This document shows positions 6,877 to 13,472 of a DNA stretch of 20,353 bases, piece by piece (within the stretch, counting starts at the first letter, position 1; each line of letters starts with the position of its first letter). The notes below the pieces were generated by a model. The model did not search any database. It was not told the origin of the DNA and was given only the letters and a program-made list of their open reading frames with translations. The DNA is from Clostridiales bacterium (GTDB lineage Bacteria > Bacillota > Clostridia > Christensenellales > JAISNN01): the NCBI GenBank assembly GCA_031273965.1, contig JAISQX010000108.1, positions 1-20,353 of the forward strand. The letters are read 5' to 3'. Both the position numbers and the translations under genes were made by a program.

Positions 6877-8265
6877 ATGCGTATTTGCGAACATTGCGGC
6901 GCTTACGTGGGAGACGGCTCATCGCGTTGTACTATTTGCGGCGTAAAGGTTTTTAGCATAGCTCAAAATCCGAATTTGCTCGCGGCTTCGGATGCCGCGG
7001 CTTTTTCCGCGGTTGCCGTCCCCGCCGTAAAAAACGGAGGAGTCTTGACCGATCCTAATACTTTTGGTGAACACCGCCTATCCGATATCGGCTCGGCGCT
7101 TAGCCGCGACAAAATCAAAATACCGACAATCGCACCGTACATAACTCATTCCGCAAATAAACCCGTCCCGAACGGTCCGACTTACGCATGCAAAAATTGC
7201 GGCACGGTAAACTCGGTGGACGATGTGTATTGCGTGGTTTGCGGGCTGAGAGCTACCGACAGAATGATAAGGGACGCCGTAAAGAGCGCTTCGGGAAAAA
7301 ACGGCGCGCCCGTTATAGCGCCGCCGTCCGACGTGTACGACGGCAACAACGAGAGCGAAGCGGATTTTTCTACGTCTTTGAACACTTTGGAGGCTAAGTT
7401 GAAGCCTTACGTCTATAACTTAACCATAAACGGCGACAATGCTACGGTAAATAATTCGGTCAAAGAGGAAGCGAAAGAAACAATCTGTCCTTTCGCCGCA
7501 AAAAATAGCGCCGAAGAGTGTTGCGCGCCCTCCGAGGTCGTCGCCGAAAGACAGCTAACGCCCGAAGAAATCGAAATGCAGAGAAGCGCCGTTATTAAAG
7601 GCGCGAAAAAAGGCGGCGTCGTAAGAAGCCGTACAAGCGTTAAACGCCACATTGCGGTCGGCTTTGCGTTTGTATTATCGCTTTTGATTATCGGCACGTT
7701 CTTCTTTGTAAATCTCCCGTACACTCAGGCGCATGATGTGGATAAAGCCCCCGACGTCTATCAATACGAGGACTCCAGCGGCGGCGATATCGTACTTTCG
7801 TTGCTTGAAATCATCCACATGGACGACTTGTACGAGTCCATAGCCCAACAATTAAACGAAATCGGCATAAACATAAACGGCGCCTATTACACTGACGCGG
7901 TTTTGGAACAGACGGAACACACGGATTGGCAGAGATGGTTCGCTCAAGCCGTGCCCGTTACGTTACTTATAGCCTTTATATTGACTTTAATAAATCTCAT
8001 TATGTTCTTTATTAAGCTTTTTACGGGCACGTTAAAGCGAAAGATATATTTTATCACGCTTATCCAGACGGTGTTCTTTTTGCTTGCGGCGGGCGAGGTC
8101 TTTCTGCTTACGCAGGTGTTTTCCGACGTGTTCGTATTTGATATCGGTTACGGATTTGCGGTCGGTATCGTCCTCTCAATAGCCGTCTTGTTAGTAGAGA
8201 GATTGGCGGGACGTAAGTACCCGAAGTCCGAAAAAGACAGAATTAAGAGTCTTTATGGTTATTAA
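6877..8265 (+). CDS. Double zinc-ribbon four-helix membrane protein
   Basis: A 462-residue protein. Zinc ribbon 1: C4/C7/C18/C21. Zinc ribbon 2: C105/C108/C119/C122. A polar stretch (123-255) follows, then four membrane helices at about 259-280, 359-383, 390-413 and 425-446. The zinc ribbons should be cytosolic and the 75-residue segment between helices 1 and 2 outside. The helix plan, the short TM2-TM3 loop FTGTLKRK, and the GDIVLSLLEI motif before TM2 resemble the next gene (GLDLLVGAFEI, FKGKLSKK), so I place both in one paralogous family with the membrane proteins at 9793, 10710 and 11633. The biochemical role is unknown. Start fixed by AAGGAGAGG nine or so bases before ATG. Confidence 0.85.
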   Translation: MRICEHCGAYVGDGSSRCTICGVKVFSIAQNPNLLAASDAAAFSAVAVPAVKNGGVLTDPNTFGEHRLSDIGSALSRDKIKIPTIAPYITHSANKPVPNGPTYACKNCGTVNSVDDVYCVVCGLRATDRMIRDAVKSASGKNGAPVIAPPSDVYDGNNESEADFSTSLNTLEAKLKPYVYNLTINGDNATVNNSVKEEAKETICPFAAKNSAEECCAPSEVVAERQLTPEEIEMQRSAVIKGAKKGGVVRSRTSVKRHIAVGFAFVLSLLIIGTFFFVNLPYTQAHDVDKAPDVYQYEDSSGGDIVLSLLEIIHMDDLYESIAQQLNEIGININGAYYTDAVLEQTEHTDWQRWFAQAVPVTLLIAFILTLINLIMFFIKLFTGTLKRKIYFITLIQTVFFLLAAGEVFLLTQVFSDVFVFDIGYGFAVGIVLSIAVLLVERLAGRKYPKSEKDRIKSLYGY

Positions 8266-8331
8266 TCCCCCAAAAATGGAGAATTTTACCAAAAAAACTT
8301 TAAAAAAAATAAAAATATTTTTAAAAACCTA

Positions 8332-8360
8332 TTGAAATTCGTCCGAAAACATTGTATAAT
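8332..8360 (+). promoter_or_regulatory. Promoter of the tetraspan/small-protein operon
   Basis: TTGAAA (8332-8337), TATAAT (8355-8360), spacer 17. No other clear promoter is seen until after the terminator at 11191, so it probably drives the six genes from 8394 to 11159. Confidence 0.8.
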
Positions 8361-8393
8361 AGAAGTACCGATAAAAATTGAGGGAGTTTCGTT

Positions 8394-9038
8394 ATGAATG
8401 ACTATCAATTGACTGCACCGGAAAGCGCGGAAGCGCTTTCGGATAAGAGCGTAATAATTAAGCGTTTTATAAAATTCGGCGTTCTGACGTTGATATTCGC
8501 GGCGCTTATCGCTTCGCTGTTTTTTCCTTACGTATCGGATTACATAGTTGATTCCACGACAAATGAGGAAGGCGATATAGTTATTACGGAGACGAAAGAT
8601 TTAACCGGTTTGGATCTCCTTGTGGGCGCGTTTGAAATCGTGCTCGGCAAGACGGGGAGTAACTATTATAATAATGTCTTAAAAGGAATTGAGTTTGACG
8701 CCGACGGAGATTTTTCAAAGATAACTCTCGCTTATACGTTGCCGTTTGTCACGGTCTTAGCTTTGCTTCTGTTTGCGGTCGGTTATACCGTAGCCGTAAT
8801 AGGGATATTCAAAGGAAAATTGTCAAAAAAGATTGGCGTGACGAATGTGTTGAGCTTTTTAGCGGCAATCACGGGCGTTTCGGCGGTCTTGTTGCTTCAG
8901 GCGTTGTATTGCGACGGCGTAAAGTTTAGCCTCGGTTGCATCTTGCTTGTCGCGGCAACGGTATTGTTAGTCGCGTTTGCTCCGGTCGCCGGCGGCATCG
9001 AAGCCAATGTCGGCGCAGACGAAGAAGACGCGGAATAA
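8394..9038 (+). CDS. Four-helix membrane protein, first gene of the small-protein operon
   Basis: A 214-residue protein with helices at about 25-45, 114-137, 149-171 and 177-197. The N-terminus and C-terminus (acidic, EANVGADEEDAE) are predicted cytosolic, and the 68-residue segment after helix 1 outside. The loop between helices 2 and 3, FKGKLSKKIGV, has the Gly plus basic pattern shared with the other membrane proteins of this cluster. Start ATG follows GAGGGAG. I know no family for it. It heads an operon whose other members are short motif proteins and two more four-helix proteins, so it probably works with them at the membrane. Confidence 0.85.
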   Translation: MNDYQLTAPESAEALSDKSVIIKRFIKFGVLTLIFAALIASLFFPYVSDYIVDSTTNEEGDIVITETKDLTGLDLLVGAFEIVLGKTGSNYYNNVLKGIEFDADGDFSKITLAYTLPFVTVLALLLFAVGYTVAVIGIFKGKLSKKIGVTNVLSFLAAITGVSAVLLLQALYCDGVKFSLGCILLVAATVLLVAFAPVAGGIEANVGADEEDAE

Positions 9039-9161
9039 AACGGTAATTAACGAAAGCCGCTTTGGACTTAAAATGAAACGCGGCGCCCGCGGAGAATCGC
9101 GGGGCAAAAACGGAAAATTAATTAATTTAATTTTAAATATCTTATAAAGGAGAATACAATT

Positions 9162-9380
9162 ATGGCAAAGAAAAACAAAAAACAAGTTGAAGTCGCGCCG
9201 GCACCTGTTGTTGTTGAGGCGCCGAAGGGACCGACGATCGTTTACAGAACGCTTCCTAATCCCGCGCCTGTAGCTATCTCTGCTCCGACGCCGATTATGC
9301 AGATCAATCCGATCGTTCAACCGATTGCTCTCGTACCGTATGGCACGATGAATCAGCCTGTATTGCAAGTTGAGGAATAA
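9162..9380 (+). CDS. Small VPYGTMNQP-motif protein, copy A
   Basis: A 72-residue soluble protein: Lys-rich start MAKKNKKQVE, Pro/Val middle (APAPVVVEAPKGP), a YRTLPNPAPVAI segment, and a C-terminal block at residues 47-72 containing PIVQPIALVPYGTMNQP and ending in Glu-Glu. No Cys or membrane helix. Ribosome site AAAGGAGA lies about nine bases before ATG. Its protein product is identical to copy B at 9523 although 20 of 72 codons differ, all synonymously, which is direct evidence that it is translated and selected. It lies 123 bases behind the membrane protein gene. No known family; a peptide-like adaptor of the neighbouring membrane proteins is inferred from the fusion at 11633. Confidence 0.9.
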   Translation: MAKKNKKQVEVAPAPVVVEAPKGPTIVYRTLPNPAPVAISAPTPIMQINPIVQPIALVPYGTMNQPVLQVEE

Positions 9381-9522
9381 TTCCTTTATAGGGTTACCGG
9401 CTTACCCCCGGCCTTTGGGATAATAGGCTTTCCCCGTTCGGGGAATATCATACGTAAAAAAACCTTCGCCAAGGGTTATATGGCAAAATAAAAATTTTTA
9501 GTCTATATTGGAGGACACTATT

Positions 9523-9741
9523 ATGGCAAAGAAAAACAAGAAACAAGTTGAAGTTGCACCGGCGCCTGTCGTCGTCGAAGCTCCGAAGGGACCGACGATC
9601 GTTTACAGAACGCTTCCTAATCCCGCGCCCGTAGCTATTTCCGCTCCGACGCCGATTATGCAAATCAACCCGATCGTTCAACCGATCGCTCTCGTACCGT
9701 ATGGCACGATGAACCAGCCTGTGTTGCAGGTAGAAGAATAA
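9523..9741 (+). CDS. Small VPYGTMNQP-motif protein, copy B, identical protein to copy A
   Basis: A 72-residue protein identical to copy A. The ATG at 9523 is chosen because GGAGG (9510-9514) lies eight bases before it; a TTG at 9508 in the same frame overlaps that ribosome site and is not a start. Codons differ from copy A at 20 places with no amino-acid change, so this is an old duplication held by purifying selection and not a recent copy. The 142-base spacer before it carries a hairpin TTCCCC/GGGGAA (9430-9445) but no promoter. The next gene, a four-helix membrane protein, follows after 51 bases. Confidence 0.9.
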   Translation: MAKKNKKQVEVAPAPVVVEAPKGPTIVYRTLPNPAPVAISAPTPIMQINPIVQPIALVPYGTMNQPVLQVEE

Positions 9742-9792
9742 TTAAAATATCCGGGCAGACAGAGAACTGTTTGTTTTTAAGGAGTTGTTGTT

Positions 9793-10371
9793 ATGAGCAT
9801 TGCAAAGAAAAGAGTAGGCATATATTCGCCTATAATCAATATAATAATTTGTATTGCCCTAATACTAGTGGTGTGTTTGACTTTATTCGGGAACGATCTT
9901 GTAAAAATCTTTTCCGATTCGGCGACATTTAACTTTTCCTCTATGGCGGGATATCTTCCGATGTCGGATGAAGGTCTGTCTAACGGCGTTACATATTATG
10001 TGACGCAAAGCGGAAAGGTTATAGAACCGCAAGCCATTATTTTGCAGGTAATTATCTATCTTAGCGTCATAAGCATTATGCTTTCGGTGTTGAGTATAAT
10101 CACCGGTAAAAAAATGGGCAGATGGGTGTCGTCGTTGCTAGTTATGGCGGCGTGCATAAGCGCTATCGGATTTTTTATCTATTCATATGGATTGAGTCTT
10201 GACGGCACATTGTGGAGCGATATCAATGCATTCTTTGTTTCGGTATTCAGCATCGGTCTTTTGGGCGGTGTTACCGGCACAAGCTTCGGTTCTTTCGCTG
10301 TGTTCACGACGTATCTATTGATAGCGGGTTTTGGAGTATCTTCATTCCTCGTATCCACGGTCAACAAATAA
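9793..10371 (+). CDS. Four-helix membrane protein of the small-protein operon
   Basis: A 192-residue protein with helices at about 13-33, 80-102, 111-131 and 168-189, and a Gly/Ser-rich weakly hydrophobic stretch at 147-165. The outside segment after helix 1 is about 46 residues. The loop between helices 2 and 3, ITGKKMGRW, has the Gly/basic pattern of its paralogues. Ribosome site AAGGAG lies nine bases before ATG. It stands between two small motif-protein genes (51 and 44 bases away), giving an alternating order of small protein and membrane protein. No known family. Confidence 0.85.
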   Translation: MSIAKKRVGIYSPIINIIICIALILVVCLTLFGNDLVKIFSDSATFNFSSMAGYLPMSDEGLSNGVTYYVTQSGKVIEPQAIILQVIIYLSVISIMLSVLSIITGKKMGRWVSSLLVMAACISAIGFFIYSYGLSLDGTLWSDINAFFVSVFSIGLLGGVTGTSFGSFAVFTTYLLIAGFGVSSFLVSTVNK

Positions 10372-10415
10372 GATACAAACGGTTTTCCGGGCGGTATCTT
10401 TAATGGAGTTTAGCT

Positions 10416-10667
10416 ATGGCGAAAAAGGGTAACGAAGAGATGCCTAAAAAGGATAAGAAAGGTAAGGGCGTTGCGGTTGACGTGACGCCCGCTCCCATAG
10501 TTGCGGAAATAAAGACGGTCAATGTGATTTACAGACCGCTCCCGAATCCCGCGCCTGTGGCGATAGCCGCTCCGACTCCGATAATGCAAATTAACCCGAT
10601 TGTCCAACCTATTGCGTTAGTACCGTACGGAACTATGAACCAACCTGTATTGCAGGTTGAGGAATAA
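10416..10667 (+). CDS. Small VPYGTMNQP-motif protein, copy C
   Basis: An 83-residue paralogue of copies A and B. The Lys-rich start is longer and different (MAKKGNEEMPKKDKKGKG), while the last 42 residues match copy A at 41 positions (one Ser to Ala). In those 42 codons 21 differ synonymously. The N-terminus therefore drifts and the C-terminal block is nearly frozen, as expected if the C-terminal block binds a conserved partner. ATG 10416 is supported by GGAG (10405-10408). It is followed after 42 bases by another four-helix membrane protein gene. Confidence 0.9.
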   Translation: MAKKGNEEMPKKDKKGKGVAVDVTPAPIVAEIKTVNVIYRPLPNPAPVAIAAPTPIMQINPIVQPIALVPYGTMNQPVLQVEE

Positions 10668-10709
10668 GCGACACATAAACAATCAAATTTTATAAGGAAA
10701 GATTTTTAT

Positions 10710-11159
10710 ATGTTTAGGGGCAGAAAAGGAGCAAGAATATCGGCAATATTTATTTTGCTGTTTTCGCTTGCGGCGCTTGCGGTTATCGTGGTGCCGAGTT
10801 ATGTCACGGGTCTTCCGAGTTTTATCGAGGGCTACAAGCCGTTAGAACATTTTTTTGATTTTTCTAACTACAATATCGATTTATTTTTATCGGATTGGGG
10901 GACGGTAGCTTTTCTTATAGGCGCGGTTCTATTGGTTGTAAGTGTTATTGATTCCGTTTTTGGGCTAATTACCGGGCGCATAGCCGGGAGAAAGACTTTA
11001 TCCGTAACGGCATTGATTATGTTTTTTGGGTATGTTGCGTATACAATCGTTGCGAACGGTTTGTATGTAAGCGACGTCGATGCAATAGGTATAGGTTACT
11101 ATATCGTCTTGGGAGCGTCGTTGGTTTCGACGGTATTTGCGTTGTCTACTAAGGCATGA
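10710..11159 (+). CDS. Short four-helix membrane protein, last gene of the operon
   Basis: A 149-residue protein, the smallest membrane paralogue. Helices at about 8-29, 65-87, 95-117 and 126-147, with almost no tails, so it shows the minimal form of the domain. The TM2-TM3 loop is ITGRIAGRK, matching the Gly/basic pattern of the others. Ribosome site AAGGAAAG precedes ATG by about nine bases. A clear terminator lies 31 bases after the stop codon and closes the operon begun at 8394. Function unknown. Confidence 0.85.
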   Translation: MFRGRKGARISAIFILLFSLAALAVIVVPSYVTGLPSFIEGYKPLEHFFDFSNYNIDLFLSDWGTVAFLIGAVLLVVSVIDSVFGLITGRIAGRKTLSVTALIMFFGYVAYTIVANGLYVSDVDAIGIGYYIVLGASLVSTVFALSTKA

Positions 11160-11190
11160 AACAAAAAGTGAAAAAACAGTAGTACAATCA

Positions 11191-11231
11191 ATATCGGCAA
11201 AGCGAATGTTTTGCCGATATTTTTATTTTTT
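11191..11231 (+). terminator. Intrinsic terminator ending the small-protein operon
   Basis: ATATCGGCAAA (11191-11201) pairs with TTTGCCGATAT (11210-11220), followed by TTTTATTTTTT. Confidence 0.88.
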
Positions 11232-11423
11232 ACAAGGAAACGATACAGGCATAAAAAAGCCCGTCCAAAAAAAACTCCGCGTTTAATTTTACTATAGGTC
11301 TATCGGAAGCGCAAATCGCGAAAGAATGAAGAAGTATAAAAATTTCGCTTGTCGGGGCGTTTAAGAGTTTGCGTAATGAAATTTACAAGCATATAAAGAA
11401 TCCGTGAAATTTTTCTAAAACCC

Positions 11424-11452
11424 TTGAAATACGATAAGGTTTGTGGTATAAT
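11424..11452 (+). promoter_or_regulatory. Upstream promoter of a tandem pair
   Basis: TTGAAA (11424-11429) and TATAAT (11447-11452), spacer 17. RNA from here would begin near 11459 and pass through the hairpins at 11485-11529 before reaching the second promoter. Confidence 0.75.
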
Positions 11453-11484
11453 ATTAATGGAAAGTAACGAACGGCGGATAATCG

Positions 11485-11529
11485 TACCCAAAAATCTTGG
11501 GTATCGGCGAATATTTGTCCGATTTTTGG
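11485..11529 (+). promoter_or_regulatory. Mutually exclusive hairpins resembling an attenuator
   Basis: Hairpin 1: TACCCAA (11485-11491) with TTGGGTA (11497-11503). Hairpin 2: ATCGG (11503-11507) with CCGAT (11519-11523) followed by T. Alternative: CCAAAAATC (11488-11496) with GATTTTTGG (11521-11529), which would break both. This is the geometry of a terminator/antiterminator switch, but hairpin 2 is only five pairs and I recognise no riboswitch class. Confidence 0.35.
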
Positions 11530-11570
11530 TATATGCTATAAAATTATTTAGAGAAAATATCAAATAAGTA

Positions 11571-11599
11571 TTGAAATTTTTTTTGAAATGTAGTATACT
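11571..11599 (+). promoter_or_regulatory. Downstream promoter of the fused motif/membrane gene
   Basis: TTGAAA (11571-11576) and TATACT (11594-11599), spacer 17, with the ATTGAAATT word seen at 6818, 8331 and 14944. Expected start near 11606 gives a 27-base leader. Confidence 0.75.
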
Positions 11600-11632
11600 A
11601 TTTATACTTACCTGAGTATAAGGGATAGAATT

Positions 11633-12634
11633 ATGAGTAAAAAGGTCGAAAAAATCGAAGTTGATTATGTCGGAGACGACGGTTGCACACAATACGATTG
11701 CGGCGCGTGCTTTGATAAGTTTGAATGCGATTATTATATTCAGACTTATTGTCAGCCGATGCAAAATCAATATGACCGCAATTCGCCGTATAATAATCAA
11801 TACCCAAACGACGGCGGTCAGGGTGGTTACGGATGCGGCGCAAATTTGCCCGCCAACCAACAGCAAGCGGACGGTATTCAACAGCAAAACCAAACGCTTC
11901 AACAGGGGCAGGGAGTAGCCGCGGGATACGGTTATGTGGGGAATACGCCCGTACCGAATCCCAATAACGGTAACGGCGTTCAATTGTCGCCGATAGTTAT
12001 ACCCGTGTCGTTTGTGCCTTACACAACGCAAAATCAGCCGCTATATCAAGTGGAAACGGTTATGCCCGAAAAGGGATATATCAAGCATCACGGGCTTTCG
12101 CTCTTTATGCTCGCGCTTAGCGTGGCGGCGTTTTTCCTTTTTGCTTTTCCGATGGTGTCCGAATTTACCGGTTACAATTTAATGGGCGGGTTATCGTCCA
12201 TTGTCGGAATGTTCGGGTTTATGAGCGGAGGCGGCTTTGAGGCGCTGTTTACGGGGCAAGATGCCGCGGTTATTACGGGAGCCAGTCTCGCGTCGATAAG
12301 CGTTTTGATGATATTCATTGCGTCCATATATAACGGATTCAAATATATAGTCAAATCCATAAACGGAAGGTTAAAAAAAGGTCCGAATTTGTCAAACGCA
12401 ATCATACTTATATGCGTTATTACGCTTTTCATAGCGGTTGCCGCGCTCAACAGCGGAAGCGGCAAGGATATAGGCGAGATACTTGTGGGGATATTAAAGA
12501 ACGACGCAAGCCTTGTGTATCGCTTGAATTTTGGATACTATGCGCTTCTGTGCGTTTCCGTTATTTTGACCTTTGTCAATTCCTTTATAGTGACGGAAAA
12601 ATATCTTCCCGTAGAAGGGGCTATAGAAGAATAG
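11633..12634 (+). CDS. Fusion of a Cys-containing Gln/Asn-rich region, the VPY-motif block and a four-helix membrane domain
   Basis: A 333-residue protein. Residues 18-40 hold five Cys (18, 23, 26, 32, 40), a sixth is at 68. Residues 43-115 are rich in Gln, Asn, Gly and Tyr and look disordered. Residues 117-141 align without gaps with the C-terminal block of the small proteins (PIVIPVSFVPYTTQNQP). Four helices follow at about 154-174, 212-235, 252-272 and 300-320, with TM2-TM3 loop INGRLKKG as in the paralogues. The small-protein block and the membrane domain, separate genes elsewhere in the cluster, are thus one chain here, which suggests they interact. The Cys pattern is not a standard zinc ribbon. 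A weak AAGGGAT ribosome site precedes ATG. Confidence 0.88.
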   Translation: MSKKVEKIEVDYVGDDGCTQYDCGACFDKFECDYYIQTYCQPMQNQYDRNSPYNNQYPNDGGQGGYGCGANLPANQQQADGIQQQNQTLQQGQGVAAGYGYVGNTPVPNPNNGNGVQLSPIVIPVSFVPYTTQNQPLYQVETVMPEKGYIKHHGLSLFMLALSVAAFFLFAFPMVSEFTGYNLMGGLSSIVGMFGFMSGGGFEALFTGQDAAVITGASLASISVLMIFIASIYNGFKYIVKSINGRLKKGPNLSNAIILICVITLFIAVAALNSGSGKDIGEILVGILKNDASLVYRLNFGYYALLCVSVILTFVNSFIVTEKYLPVEGAIEE

Positions 12635-12699
12635 CGCACGCGTAAAAAATATCGCGAACATTACAAAAGATAAGGAATCTATTTTTGGAGGTAAAAATT

Positions 12700-12891
12700 A
12701 TGGCGCGCAAACAACAACCAAAACCGGTCAGACGAATTATATACGGACATTCGCCCGTTAATCAGCCTATGCCGGTCGAAAAACCTAGCGACCGTATACA
12801 GCTTACGCCGATTATTCAGCCGATTTCAATGGTGCCTTACGGGACCATGAATCAGCCGTTGTTCCAGTACGAAAACGATACGGGCAGATAA
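12700..12891 (+). CDS. Small VPYGTMNQP-motif protein, divergent copy D
   Basis: A 63-residue protein: basic start MARKQQPKPVRR, a short IIYGHSPVNQPMP segment recalling the YRTLPNPAP segment of copies A-C, then a motif block at residues 34-58 (PIIQPISMVPYGTMNQP) and a short tail NDTGR not found in A-C. The ATG at 12700 is chosen because GGAGG (12687-12691) lies eight bases before it; the in-frame TTG at 12685 overlaps the ribosome site. It lies 65 bases behind the fusion gene and before a terminator, so both form one transcript. Its divergence shows which positions of the block matter: P, I, P, V, P, Y, T, N, Q, P, Q, E. Confidence 0.88.
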   Translation: MARKQQPKPVRRIIYGHSPVNQPMPVEKPSDRIQLTPIIQPISMVPYGTMNQPLFQYENDTGR

Positions 12892-12936
12892 TACCGGACA
12901 AAAGCGGTTTTTTGATAACCGCGATAAAAAAATATG

Positions 12937-12968
12937 CGGGAAAGGTCGAAGAGTCTTTCCCGTTTTTT
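12937..12968 (+). terminator. Intrinsic terminator after small motif protein D
   Basis: CGGGAAAG (12937-12944) pairs with CTTTCCCG (12955-12962), followed by six T. Confidence 0.88.
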
Positions 12969-13227
12969 AATAGCAACTCTCTTTAAGAGAAAATGCTACG
13001 CAAAATCCCGCGTTTAATTTTGCAAGAAATTTATTAATGTTTCCGCTTTTGTTCGCGGTTGAATGCGGAATATAAAAACAAAAGTAAAAAATGCAGCGAG
13101 TTAAAATAAAGAAGAGCGTGCTTCGGAGTAAAAGCGAAAAGCTTCGTTTGTGCTAAAAAGCAGTGGAAGACAACGGACGAAAAGAAAATTTCGTTTAGTT
13201 AATTGGAATTTATTTTTTGAAAAGGTA

Positions 13228-13256
13228 TTGCAATATATAAAAAAATATGGTAGAAT
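13228..13256 (+). promoter_or_regulatory. Weaker promoter upstream of the InlB-repeat gene
   Basis: TTGCAA (13228-13233) and TAGAAT (13251-13256), spacer 17. Both boxes deviate from consensus by one or two bases. The leader to ATG 13473 would be about 210 bases. Confidence 0.5.
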
Positions 13257-13338
13257 TAAAGTGTAAATATTATATAATGCCAGCGCGAGTATAAAGCGGC
13301 GCCTTTTATCTCTTTTTTGAGTTCGGGCTCGTTGTTTT

Positions 13339-13397
13339 CTTAGGTTTGCGGCGCGGTTATGAGCGTAAAAAACGAACCGGCGCAAAAACAACCTAAG
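13339..13397 (+). promoter_or_regulatory. Structured leader hairpin before the InlB-repeat gene
   Basis: CTTAGGTT (13339-13346) pairs with AACCTAAG (13390-13397) and, inside, GCGCGGTT (13351-13358) with AACCGGCGC (13375-13383) with one bulge. GTTGTTTT (13331-13338) could compete for AAAACAAC (13385-13392). No ligand class is recognised. Confidence 0.4.
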
Positions 13398-13472
13398 TTC
13401 ACTCGTGTTAACTTGAGGGCATATCGGCAAATTTTTGTTTTTAAAGGTGTTTTATCGTGTTGGAGGGGATTT

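Larger units (their letters stand above)
11160..11632. other. Gene-free spacer with terminator, tandem promoters and switch-like hairpins
   Basis: A 473-base stretch. After the terminator (11191-11231) comes about 190 bases without a recognisable gene, containing CCGCGTTTAATTTT (11277-11290), a word repeated at 13008-13021. Then come promoter 1 (11424-11452), alternative hairpins (11485-11529) and promoter 2 (11571-11599). An open frame across it on the minus strand is not credible because it mainly mirrors the coding gene at 11633. Confidence 0.7.
12892..13472. other. Long gene-free spacer with terminator, promoter and structured leader
   Basis: A 581-base stretch. It holds the terminator at 12937-12968, an inverted repeat GCAAAAT/ATTTTGC (13000-13006 with 13017-13023) enclosing a word shared with the spacer at 11277, about 180 A/T-rich bases with no recognisable gene, a promoter (13228-13256), and a long hairpin at 13339-13397. 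The open frame on the minus strand at 13101-13430 has no ribosome site and is not credible. Confidence 0.65.

Noticed and set aside
11457..11567. 36-codon frame just behind promoter 1 (MESNERRIIV...)
   Set aside because: The ATG lies at or before the expected transcription start, there is no ribosome site, and the region is better explained by the hairpins.
11300..12031. Long minus-strand open frame
   Set aside because: Its larger part mirrors the coding gene at 11633 and the rest crosses two promoters; no ribosome site and basic, Ile-rich noise-like product.
12172..12465. Minus-strand open frame inside the fusion gene
   Set aside because: Mirror of the membrane helices of the real gene; no ribosome site.
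13359..13472. Upstream ATG extending the InlB-repeat gene by 38 codons
   Set aside because: No ribosome site, and the extension would put a basic, non-signal sequence before the membrane anchor; GGAGGGG before 13473 is decisive.
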